Shown here piece after piece: positions 1-5,402 of a DNA stretch of 5,437 nucleotides. Both the position numbers and the translations under genes were made by a program. The stretch covers positions 1 through 5,437 of the forward strand of contig WGBK01000421.1 in NCBI GenBank assembly GCA_015494335.1. The letters are read 5' to 3'. This DNA is from Gammaproteobacteria bacterium (GTDB lineage Bacteria; Pseudomonadota; Gammaproteobacteria; GCA-001735895). Each line of letters starts with the position of its first letter. The stretch's first letter is position 1. Below the pieces are notes generated by a model that searched no databases, was not told where the DNA came from, and saw nothing but the letters and a program-made list of their open reading frames with translations.

Positions 1-548
1 GTATTTAAAGCTTGTGCCGCGGCTTTGGCATCACCCTTGACAATCGCCACTCCACTGAAATGACTCACGACCAGTTTGATATGATTGTTGCTGTCGATAC
101 TGAACAATTTAAGCGCAACCTGAGTGCCATTCCCTTCCCACGCCAGTGCATACAACTGGCTGTAGTTGGTGCTACCGGGTAACGCTATCTCCAGCATAGC
201 CGGCGTGTTGAATTGCAAACCATCCGGCTCGAACTGAACTCCGCCGATCAATTCATCCACAAAATCCAGCGCGCCAATACTGGTCACCGGGGTCATGCCA
301 ATATCCAGCGTATTACCGATGCCTCCAGCCGGCAGTGTCAGTAGATAATTTTGTCCACTCCCAGTTGAACCTTGAACCGTGCCTCCCCTTTCATCGATCA
401 CCGACACGACTTTTTTGCTCGATTCAACCTGCACATCCAGTTGCAGGGGCGGGATATCAATGGGATTGGAGGAATTACTGCTACCACAAGACATCAATAT
501 AACTGCAAAAAAGAGTATTGATATCTTAATTAATAATTGGCTTCTCAT
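1..548 (-). CDS. Secreted lipoprotein with ZU5-like domain (3' end outside window)
   Basis: This is a partial gene: 182 codons are open from the ATG at 548-546 to the left edge with no stop. The N-terminus is a lipoprotein signal: basic start (MRSQLLIK), hydrophobic core, then a lipobox L-M-S-C with Cys21 as the lipidated residue. Gly follows the Cys, so Lol sorting to the outer membrane is expected. A Ser/Asn-rich linker (22-30) precedes a beta-rich region. Residues 54-75 (RGGTVQG ... LTLPAGGI), 84-110 (GMTPVTSI ... GVQFEPDGL) and 162-169 (SHFSGVAI) follow the pattern of ZU5-like domains common in bacterial surface proteins: 'GGTV ... PAGA ... TPV ... GVxFxPDGLxF ... HFSG'. A purine-rich GGGGGAAGG (559-551) serves as ribosome binding site. 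The ligand and function are unknown. The gene is visibly more AT-rich at its 5' end than the operon to the right. The reading frame and lipoprotein call are firm; the domain name comes from pattern memory. Confidence 0.85.
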   Translation of the reverse strand, partial: MRSQLLIKISILFFAVILMSCGSSNSSNPIDIPPLQLDVQVESSKKVVSVIDERGGTVQGSTGSGQNYLLTLPAGGIGNTLDIGMTPVTSIGALDFVDELIGGVQFEPDGLQFNTPAMLEIALPGSTNYSQLYALAWEGNGTQVALKLFSIDSNNHIKLVVSHFSGVAIVKGDAKAAAQALN

Positions 549-672
549 GTCCTTCCCCCGTTTGGTATACACTTCATTATGCACCAATAGTAGGCACAAT
601 ATTCATCCTGCCGATATAAAACAGCAAAGGATTGAAAGAGGAAACCCCCAGAATTGGGGGTTTTCAAAACCA
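549..672 (-). promoter_or_regulatory. Leader/promoter region of the lipoprotein gene
   Basis: This is a non-coding AT-rich stretch between the hairpin at 640-665 and the lipoprotein ATG. It should contain the lipoprotein promoter, because the hairpin would stop transcripts entering from the IS or the envelope operon. I see no clear sigma-70 pair. Weak candidates on the minus strand are TACTAT near 594-589 and TTGCTG/AATATT near 627-598, none with good spacing and consensus together. The ribosome binding site (559-551) is the only part I would rely on. Confidence 0.35.
640..665 (-). terminator. Rho-independent terminator hairpin, probably the original end of the envelope operon
   Basis: A perfect 9-bp stem AAACCCCCA (642-650) / TGGGGGTTT (655-663) closes a 4-base loop (651-654). 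A G:T pair and a G:C pair can extend it to 640 and 665. On the minus strand the stem is preceded by A residues and followed by a pyrimidine/T-rich run (TTTCCTCTTT). On the plus strand it is followed by TTTT, so it may work in both directions. No plus-strand gene ends here. Minus-strand genes do arrive from the right: the transposase stop is about 20 bases away, and before the IS inserted, the DUF3570 stop would have been roughly 105 bases away. Confidence 0.75.
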
Positions 673-680
673 AAAAATCA
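673..680. repeat. Target-site duplication, left copy (AAAAATCA)
   Basis: This 8-bp direct repeat AAAAATCA directly abuts the left inverted repeat of the IS. It is identical to the copy at 1970-1977. Eight bases is the usual duplication length of ISL3-family elements, and perfect identity suggests a fairly recent insertion. Confidence 0.93.
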
Positions 681-702
681 GGTTCATCGCATCTTTCCGG
701 GA
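681..702 (+). repeat. Left terminal inverted repeat of the IS
   Basis: This repeat reads GGTTCATCGCA, then six positions of which two match, then CGGGA, when compared with the reverse complement of 1948-1969. It contains the transposase stop codon (TGA on the minus strand, 684-686), so the last transposase codons double as the transposase binding end. Confidence 0.9.
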
Positions 703-1877
703 AAGGCGGCTTTTATCTTCAGGAAGAAGTATTCGGTATCCCGATATCCATATCCCATGCGTTTCATGAGCTTGATCTTGTTATTCATGCCTTCCAGACG
801 CCCGGTGTGAAGGCGGTGTTCGGCGGAAGCCACAATCCCATGCAGGTAACGTTTTAGTTTGCGGGCGAACTGCTGTAATGGTTCAATGCCGCTTTCGAGG
901 ACCTGTTGCCACCAAAGCGCCCATTGGGAGAACGCCTCTTGCGCGCTCTGGCAGTACCACAGCTCCTTGAGCTGCTCACGCAACAGATAGACCACCATCA
1001 GGCTGCGATTGGCCTGAAGTAGCTCATCCAGATAGCCTGCCTGCGTTGCAGTCAGGTTTTGACGGTTTTTCAACAGCACCCACCGGCCCCGCTTGACCTT
1101 GCGGCGGGCGGCACGATCATCGCGGAGCGCATTGGCTTGATCGACCCGCACCCGGTCAATGACCTCCCGTCCGTATTTGGCCACGACATGGAACAGGTCG
1201 TAGACGACCTTGGCCTTGGGGCAATGGGTTTTGACCTCCAGGTCAAAAGCGGTGTTCATATCCATGGCAACCGCTTCGATCTGCTGGCAATGCGGACCCA
1301 GTTGCTCGAAGAAAGGCCGAATCGCCCGGCGACTGCGCCCTTCACCCACCCACAGGACTTGATGGGTATCCGCATCGGCCACAACCGTGGCATAGCGATG
1401 CCCCTTGAACAGGGCAAACTCATCCATGGCCAACCGCCTGACCTGGCTCCAGTCCGGCTCTGGGATCTCCCTGGCCAGGCGACGCTTGTCGATCGTCTTG
1501 ATGGTGTGCCAGTGAAGGCCTGTCAGTTCAGCGATATGCTGGATCGGCAACAGGGGTAGTAAGCGCTCCACAAAGGCAACCAGGCGGTTGGTTTGCCGGG
1601 CAAAAGGGTCAAGCCAGCTCAGGTGCTCAGTCACCACGCCACAATCCGGGCAGACGATACGCCGGTGGGGGAGTCGCAAAGTCACCTGATAATCCAGAAT
1701 AGCCCTTTCTGCAATGGAGCGTAGACGGGTCTCATGGACGGACTGTGCCTGCTTTCCGCAGGTACAGCGGCCTGGACGGGTCGGTTTGAGGTGGATGATC
1801 AGTTGCTGGCCAGTTTGTTCGGTGTGGACAGGTTCAAAACCTTCCCACAGCGATATCGGAAAGGTAAGCTGGGACAT
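684..1877 (-). CDS. tnp: ISL3-family DDE transposase, 397 aa
   Basis: This enzyme would catalyse cut-and-paste type transposition of the surrounding IS. The N-terminus has a zinc-ribbon-like set, Cys38/Cys40 (RCTC) and Cys76/Cys79 (CPDC), as in the zf-ISL3 domain. A helix-turn-helix-like stretch follows at about 95-135 (ending TGLHWHTIK). The DDE core has D152 in AMDEFALFKGH, D206 in AMDMNTAF and E362 in GRLEGMNNKIK, the three usual ISL3 catalytic positions. The C-terminus has the typical MGYGYRDTEYFFLKI. Length is normal for the family and there is no frameshift. I chose the ATG at 1877 because the open frame upstream runs past the IS end (1969) into host DNA, and there is no other ATG/GTG start inside the element. 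There is no clear Shine-Dalgarno site; a long inverted repeat occupies the leader and ends two bases before the ATG. Confidence 0.95.
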   Translation of the reverse strand: MSQLTFPISLWEGFEPVHTEQTGQQLIIHLKPTRPGRCTCGKQAQSVHETRLRSIAERAILDYQVTLRLPHRRIVCPDCGVVTEHLSWLDPFARQTNRLVAFVERLLPLLPIQHIAELTGLHWHTIKTIDKRRLAREIPEPDWSQVRRLAMDEFALFKGHRYATVVADADTHQVLWVGEGRSRRAIRPFFEQLGPHCQQIEAVAMDMNTAFDLEVKTHCPKAKVVYDLFHVVAKYGREVIDRVRVDQANALRDDRAARRKVKRGRWVLLKNRQNLTATQAGYLDELLQANRSLMVVYLLREQLKELWYCQSAQEAFSQWALWWQQVLESGIEPLQQFARKLKRYLHGIVASAEHRLHTGRLEGMNNKIKLMKRMGYGYRDTEYFFLKIKAAFPGKMR

Positions 1878-1879
1878 CG

Positions 1880-1937
1880 AAAACGGTTGTCGGTTAATGT
1901 GTGGGTTTGGCGACCACCTTAACCTTCTAACCGTTTT
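1880..1937 (-). repeat. Long inverted repeat in the transposase leader
   Basis: Arms 1880-1897 and 1919-1937 are complementary. A 9-bp block (aaaacggtt / aaccgtttt) and a 6-bp block (ggttaa / ttaacc) are separated by a small asymmetric internal loop of 3 against 4 bases. The 21-base apical part can form a further short GTGG/CCAC stem. As RNA this hairpin would end two bases before the transposase ATG and hide the initiation region, which lacks a recognisable ribosome binding site. Possible roles are translational control of the transposase or a subterminal protein-binding site. The structure is seen directly; the role is inferred. Confidence 0.7.
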
Positions 1938-1941
1938 CTTT

Positions 1942-1971
1942 TCTATATCCCGATAATTTGCGATGAACCAA
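1942..1971 (-). promoter_or_regulatory. Possible transposase promoter spanning the right IS junction
   Basis: On the minus strand, TTGGTT (1971-1966) and TATAGA (1947-1942) are 18 bases apart, a weak match to sigma-70 -35/-10 boxes. The first two T of the -35 come from the target duplication, so the host flank would contribute. The match is poor (3 of 6 and 4 of 6), and this is offered only as the best candidate in the short leader. Confidence 0.22.
1948..1969 (-). repeat. Right terminal inverted repeat of the IS
   Basis: Read on the minus strand from 1969, it starts GGTTCATCGCA and matches the left end at 18 of 22 positions. It lies upstream of the transposase and may overlap its promoter, so transposase binding here could also repress its own gene. 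Confidence 0.9.
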
Positions 1972-1977
1972 AAATCA
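1970..1977. repeat. Target-site duplication, right copy (AAAAATCA)
   Basis: Identical to 673-680 and directly adjacent to the right inverted repeat. The stretch from here to the DUF3570 stop (1978-2072) holds no gene. It contains only a weak AT-rich stem (ACTAT/ATAGT near 2041-2058), which I do not call a terminator. Confidence 0.93.
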
Positions 1978-2072
1978 GGTACTACAAGCTTCTTTATCTC
2001 GGCGCAACCTGAACGGATACAGGCCATGGCAGGGAGGAAAACTATGGTCCTCAATAGTATCTGATATGCAAT

Positions 2073-3206
2073 TCAGAACCAGATCGACAGCCAGACTCGC
2101 AGCACGGTGGAGTTGAAGGCATACAGCGGCTCCTCTCCAGGTGCCACGCCGGTGACCGTGAGATCGCGAAAATCACGGTAGTCGAAGGCGATGCGGTCGA
2201 TGTTCATGTTGAGTGTACCGCGCTTGATGAAGCCGGTTCCATTCTCCTCGAAATACCAGGTCACTCCGGCGCCCAGGGTCTCGGTGGTGAAGCTGCTCAT
2301 CTCCTTGTCGCGGGCCAGGAAGTTCTGCGCGTCGCGATAGGGGAACAGGTCGCTGTAGAACTCGGCATGATCCTGGTCATAGAAGCGGTAGCTGAACTCG
2401 AAGATCCAGTCCTCGCCCCAGGGCAGGGTGTAGCCCAGTTCCCAGGTATCCGCCTGGATGCCCCAGGAGCCGGTGAAGTAGCGGTAACCGGCAGCCACAG
2501 CCGATCGCTCCGGCAGATAGTAGCGGCCCCGCAGAGCAATGGAATTGGTGGTACGGGTACGCGGGTAGACCTCGGCCTGGTAACTGTAGCCCCGCGACGA
2601 GGACGGGTCGAGATAACGCACCGAGCGATAGGGGTTGTTGAGGAAGCCTTCGTCGGTGATGGTTTCCAGGGTCAGTGCCACAATCAGATCCTGGGTCAGG
2701 ATTTGGGACAGGGATACCCGGTAGTCACGCAGCTTGGTCGGCTCCTCGAAATTGCTGTCGCCGTTGCGGCCGACGGTATTGTCGCCGTAGATGAAGCCGA
2801 GGCTGACCGTCGTCAGATCGCCGAACATGTCCTGGGAGATGCCGAGGCTCCAGGTGTTGGCGGTGTAGTCGTTCTCGACGCTGTTGGTGTAGCCGAAGCT
2901 CATGATGGTGCGGTCGCGCAGGTAGTCCATGCCCAGCGAATACTCGGTGCGCTGTTCCTCGTAGGGACTGGCAGTGGTGACCACGTCTATGGAGGCGCTG
3001 GAAACATTGTCGACATAGTAGTTGGCGGTGACCGAGAAATCCTCGGCGAACTTCTTGCGCAGCAGCAGCGACGGCCCGTTGATATCGGCCCCGCCTCCGC
3101 TGTAGCTGTGGTAGAGCAGATCGGCGCGATCCTCGGGCAGTACCGCCCCTCTTGCGAGAGTCGCGAAGAGCAGCAGGGACAGCAGCCCTGCGAGTCGACG
3201 GGCCAT
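2073..3206 (-). CDS. DUF3570 family outer-membrane protein, 377 aa
   Basis: This is the last gene of the envelope operon. The signal peptide (MARRLAGLLSLLLFATLARG-A) is followed by family landmarks I recognise: a YHSYSGGGADINGPS-type block at 32-46, VDNVSSASIDVVTTASPY at 65-82, SQDMFGDLTT at 124-133 and a late ARDKEMSSF at 298-306. The mature part alternates polar and hydrophobic residues, is rich in Tyr/Phe, and ends in Phe (VWLSIWF), as expected for a beta-barrel inserted by BAM. No function is established for DUF3570 that I know of. I chose the ATG at 3206 because the signal peptide starts there; the frame stays open further up to 3341, but that part overlaps the upstream DUF4266 gene and does not look like protein. 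The gap to that gene is 28 bases. It holds a run of seven U in the mRNA and no good Shine-Dalgarno site, so coupling to the upstream gene is possible. Confidence 0.92.
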   Translation of the reverse strand: MARRLAGLLSLLLFATLARGAVLPEDRADLLYHSYSGGGADINGPSLLLRKKFAEDFSVTANYYVDNVSSASIDVVTTASPYEEQRTEYSLGMDYLRDRTIMSFGYTNSVENDYTANTWSLGISQDMFGDLTTVSLGFIYGDNTVGRNGDSNFEEPTKLRDYRVSLSQILTQDLIVALTLETITDEGFLNNPYRSVRYLDPSSSRGYSYQAEVYPRTRTTNSIALRGRYYLPERSAVAAGYRYFTGSWGIQADTWELGYTLPWGEDWIFEFSYRFYDQDHAEFYSDLFPYRDAQNFLARDKEMSSFTTETLGAGVTWYFEENGTGFIKRGTLNMNIDRIAFDYRDFRDLTVTGVAPGEEPLYAFNSTVLRVWLSIWF

Positions 3207-3234
3207 GGTCGAAAAAAAGTCTTGCCGGAGCAGG

Positions 3235-3465
3235 CTAGTTACAGCCACAGCCACCCCCGGTAGCCGTTCCCGCGCCACGGCCGCCTTCACGCGCATCATA
3301 GACATGATGGATATAGTTGTTGGCCACCGGGTCACGGGCAAAGGCCATGATCGGATCGGCCAGGTGCGCCCGTTCGTAGGGCTTTACCCAGGGTTCAACG
3401 CTGCTGCAGGCGGACAGCAGCAACAGGCAAGACAGACTCAGCCCAATCTTCATGATTGCCTTCAT
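3235..3465 (-). CDS. DUF4266 small lipoprotein with C-terminal GGGCGCN tail, 76 aa
   Basis: A lipoprotein signal ends in the lipobox L-S-A-C with Cys20 lipidated. Ser follows the Cys, so outer-membrane sorting is expected. The short mature part contains WVKPYERAHLADPIM (26-40), the core pattern of DUF4266, then HH (53-54), a Gly-rich linker after Arg-Glu (59-60), and the extreme C-terminus GGGCGCN with Cys73 and Cys75. The mature protein thus has an acylated N-terminal Cys and two further Cys at the other end, which suggests metal binding, disulfide chemistry or a modification site. It starts 12 bases after the thioredoxin stop. Two starts are possible: ATG 3465 (AAAGGG upstream) or ATG 3453 (AAGG five bases upstream), giving 76 or 72 residues with the same signal peptide core. 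The biochemical role is unknown. Confidence 0.92.
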   Translation of the reverse strand: MKAIMKIGLSLSCLLLLSACSSVEPWVKPYERAHLADPIMAFARDPVANNYIHHVYDAREGGRGAGTATGGGCGCN

Positions 3466-3477
3466 GACTGCGGCCCT

Positions 3478-3978
3478 TTATTCGCGCAGGAGTTTCTTGA
3501 TCATCTTTTTATACTTCTTCTCGTCACCTTCCTTGTAGCCCTGATGGATATAACGCATATTGCCGCTGCGATCCACCAGCACCGTGGTCGGCATGGCGAT
3601 CACATGATACTGCTTGCTGACATCGTTGCCCTTGTCGAGCAGGATCGGGAAGTCCACCGGGCGCTTCTTGAGGAAATTGCGCGGCGGCTGTTCCTGCTGC
3701 TCCACATTAACACCCAACAGCACGAAGCCAAGATCCTTGTACTTGTTGTAGAGATCATTGAGCTTCGGCATCTCGACCCGGCAGGGCGCGCACCAGGAAG
3801 CCCAAAAATTGATCATCACCACATTCCCCGCCAGCTCGCTGAGCTTCATGTTGCGTCCGTCCAGGGTCTTGAGGGTGAAATCGGGAGCGGGCCCGTTGGC
3901 GTTCTTGGCCTGCAGCGGCGTTACCGCCAGCATCAGCAGGGCCATCAGGGGGAAGATCCAGCGTTGTTTCAGGTTCAT
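3478..3978 (-). CDS. TlpA/ResA-like exported thioredoxin-family protein, 166 aa
   Basis: This is a thiol-disulfide oxidoreductase of the TlpA/ResA/AhpC-TSA type, acting outside the cytoplasm. The signal peptide (MNLKQRWIFPLMALLMLAVTPLQA, residues 1-24) leads into APDFTLKTLDGRNMKLSEL (31-49), the typical domain start. The active site is WCAPC with Cys63 and Cys66, inside NFWASWCAPCRVEMP, and the cis-proline loop is MPTT with Pro130. Length is normal for the family. The C-terminus is strongly basic (KKYKKMIKKLLRE). A good ribosome binding site GAGAGGAA lies at 3994-3987, and the gene starts 30 bases after the preceding stop. In TlpA relatives the job is usually reduction of a specific client. 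The nearest Cys-bearing client in this operon is the DUF4266 lipoprotein immediately downstream; that pairing is inference. Confidence 0.93.
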   Translation of the reverse strand: MNLKQRWIFPLMALLMLAVTPLQAKNANGPAPDFTLKTLDGRNMKLSELAGNVVMINFWASWCAPCRVEMPKLNDLYNKYKDLGFVLLGVNVEQQEQPPRNFLKKRPVDFPILLDKGNDVSKQYHVIAMPTTVLVDRSGNMRYIHQGYKEGDEKKYKKMIKKLLRE

Positions 3979-4008
3979 GTCGGTGTTTCCTCTCGGGTCG
4001 GTGCCGGG

Positions 4009-4659
4009 CTAGAAGAACAGGCCCAGGCTCAGCGTGAATTGCAGGTTGTTGGTGGTTTTCAGTTCGCCGAACAGGTCCATGTCATGGACGCTGTTGCGAA
4101 AATCGACCGAGACGTCGAGCCAGTCGCTGAACAGAAAGCGATAGCCGGCGCCGTAATTCAGGGTAAAGCGCTCGCTGCCGGCGAAATCCGTGTTGCCGAT
4201 GCCGCCGGACAGGTAAAAGGCCGTATTGTAGGTCAGCTTGCGGGTGACGAAGGCCTCGCCCGGCAGCAGGTGATAACCGATATTGAGGCTGTAGAAGCGA
4301 TAGTCCCGTTCGGCATTGGTGAGCAGGGGCGCGCCGCCAGTCAGCACCTCGTAACTGGTCTTGCCGGCCGTGGCCTGGCCCAGGGTAAGGTCGGCAAAGA
4401 TGTTCTCGGTGATGAAATACTCCATGCGCAGACCCAACAGGGGCTGAACGCCGAAATCTTCGATGCTGATGTAACCGACCAGCAGGGAGACCTCGTAATC
4501 CCGGGCGTCGATCTTCGCCTCCTGGAACTCGATGCGCTCGATCTTCGGATCGATCAGCGTCGAATCGGCATCCTCGGACGCGGGGTCCGATGCCGCCTGT
4601 ACGGACGGGCCGGCCAGCAGGAGCAGGCTCAGAAAAAGACCGCGAAACCCAATTTCCAT
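4009..4659 (-). CDS. Outer-membrane beta-barrel protein (OMP_myx_plus-like), 216 aa
   Basis: The signal peptide (MEIGFRGLFLSLLLLAGPSVQA, 1-22) is followed by an acidic linker and IDPKIER at 36-42. A compact barrel-like domain follows with the landmarks GYISIEDFG (62-70), GKTSYEVLTGG (99-109), LNIGYHLLPGEAF (125-137), GIGNTDFAGSERFTLNYGAGYRFL (153-176) and a terminal SLGLFF. These fit the outer-membrane beta-barrel family I know as TIGR04565, first noted in myxobacteria and also found in other proteobacteria. The terminal Phe fits recognition by BAM. The start at 4659 is backed by GAGGAA (4673-4668) and by the signal peptide. It overlaps the end of the upstream gene by 31 bases, so the two are probably translationally coupled. 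Pore, scaffold or adhesion role is unknown. Confidence 0.9.
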   Translation of the reverse strand: MEIGFRGLFLSLLLLAGPSVQAASDPASEDADSTLIDPKIERIEFQEAKIDARDYEVSLLVGYISIEDFGVQPLLGLRMEYFITENIFADLTLGQATAGKTSYEVLTGGAPLLTNAERDYRFYSLNIGYHLLPGEAFVTRKLTYNTAFYLSGGIGNTDFAGSERFTLNYGAGYRFLFSDWLDVSVDFRNSVHDMDLFGELKTTNNLQFTLSLGLFF

Positions 4660-5402
4660 TCCGTTATTTCCTCGTTGTCGTCTTGGTCCCGGTTGGCCGA
4701 GAAGATGACCATCTCATCCACTTCGAAGCGCAGCACGAAGCGGCGCGCCAGCCAGGTCTTGAAGCCGACGCCCACCAGCGCCAGCGTGTTGTCCTTGTTG
4801 TGCGGTTCGATCAGCGTGGCATTGGGCCGCACCGAAATGCCGCCGGCCGCAAGGCTGAAGAACGGCGAGTAGGACCATTCCGGAAAGGGTTGCATCAGCA
4901 AACCCAGACGCAGCAGCTTGCTGCTCGAAACCGTGCCCACCGCGTGCTCCAGGGTCAGTTCGGCGGACAGGTTCTCGGTAAAGGCATAGGCACCATAGAC
5001 CGACACCAGCGGCGCGCCCTTGAGCCGGCCGCTGCTGACGCCGACTTCCCACTGGCGGCCGATGAAAGCTTCCTGATCGAGGTTCTCGAACTGCACCGGT
5101 TCGCCGTTGGCCAGACGCGTTTTCAGCAACTCGGACCGCGGTACCCAGCCATCCCGCCCCTTCTCGTCGGCGATCCGAAACCAGTCGGCGCGCCGGTTCA
5201 GCACCCGCAGGCGCTGTCCACGCTCGATGACATGGAAGATCGGGTAGCCCTCCCCCGGGCCGGTGTGCAGCTCGATGAAGGGTTCCGCCACGCTCAGCCA
5301 GGCGACCTCCTCTTCGGCCAGCGCCGGACGCATGGCCAGCAGCAGACCCGCGAGAATCAGCCAGAGCCGGCATGCGCGCAGGATCCCTTCTCGTCTAGCC
5401 AT
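4629..5402 (-). CDS. Exported bacterial SH3-domain protein with C-terminal beta-barrel-like domain, 257 aa
   Basis: This is the first gene of the operon in the window. The signal peptide runs to ALA (residue 29), followed by EEEVAW. Residues about 36-92 are a bacterial SH3 (SH3b) domain: ELHTGPGEGYPIFHVIERGQ, DWFRIADEKGRDGWVPRSEL. These domains commonly bind peptidoglycan or cell-wall peptides. Residues about 115-257 show alternating beta strands (VSVYGAYAFTENLSAELTLEH, FFSLAAGGISV, RFVLRFEVDE) and end in KLGFAVFF, like the barrel of the next gene, suggesting an outer-membrane domain with a periplasmic SH3 arm. About eight beta strands would fit. The ATG at 5402 is the only start after an in-frame stop at 5424-5426. 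The AAGGA before it is far away (about 18 bases), so initiation may be weak. Domain assignment is by pattern; the barrel part is less certain than the SH3. Confidence 0.88.
   Translation of the reverse strand: MARREGILRACRLWLILAGLLLAMRPALAEEEVAWLSVAEPFIELHTGPGEGYPIFHVIERGQRLRVLNRRADWFRIADEKGRDGWVPRSELLKTRLANGEPVQFENLDQEAFIGRQWEVGVSSGRLKGAPLVSVYGAYAFTENLSAELTLEHAVGTVSSSKLLRLGLLMQPFPEWSYSPFFSLAAGGISVRPNATLIEPHNKDNTLALVGVGFKTWLARRFVLRFEVDEMVIFSANRDQDDNEEITEWKLGFAVFF

Larger units (their letters stand above)
681..1969 (-). mobile_element. Complete ISL3-family insertion sequence, 1289 bp
   Basis: Both ends are defined by terminal inverted repeats beginning GGTTCATCGCA. Read inward, the left (681-702) and right (1969-1948) ends match at 18 of 22 positions, with mismatches only at repeat positions 12, 13, 16 and 17. 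Eight-base duplications AAAAATCA flank the element exactly. It carries one gene, an intact ISL3-type DDE transposase on the minus strand that nearly fills it, with the stop codon lying inside the left repeat. Size, end sequence starting GG, duplication length and transposase type all agree with ISL3. It lies between two genes and interrupts neither. With an intact transposase and matching ends it should be able to transpose. Confidence 0.95.

Noticed and set aside
379..857. Short plus-strand frames near the IS left end
   Set aside because: They cross the IS boundary and overlap the lipoprotein and transposase genes on the other strand. No signal or motif supports them.
1878..2054. N-terminal extension of the transposase to an ATG at 2054
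   Set aside because: The extension crosses the right end of the IS at 1969 into host DNA and has no family similarity. The true start must be inside the element, at 1877.
2041..2058. ACTAT/ATAGT stem just after the DUF3570 stop
   Set aside because: Five mostly A:T pairs with an 8-base loop are too unstable. The GC-rich hairpin at 640-665 is a much better terminator for this operon.
3207..3260. Possible intra-operon terminator (short GGCT/AGCC stem followed by U7)
   Set aside because: The stem is only four base pairs and is separated from the U run by about 15 bases, too weak and too far for an intrinsic terminator.
2367..3263. Open frame of 298 codons on the plus strand
   Set aside because: Antisense to the DUF3570 gene, with Val/Gly/Ala-rich sequence and no recognisable motif.
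3207..3341. N-terminal extension of DUF3570 to an ATG at 3341
   Set aside because: It would overlap most of the DUF4266 gene in another frame and would bury the signal peptide that begins at 3206.
3205..4872. Open frame of 555 codons on the plus strand
   Set aside because: It lies antisense to four well-supported genes with signal peptides and family motifs. Its translation is low-complexity (many Gln, Val, Gly, Ala) with no domain pattern, as expected for an antisense frame in GC-rich coding DNA.
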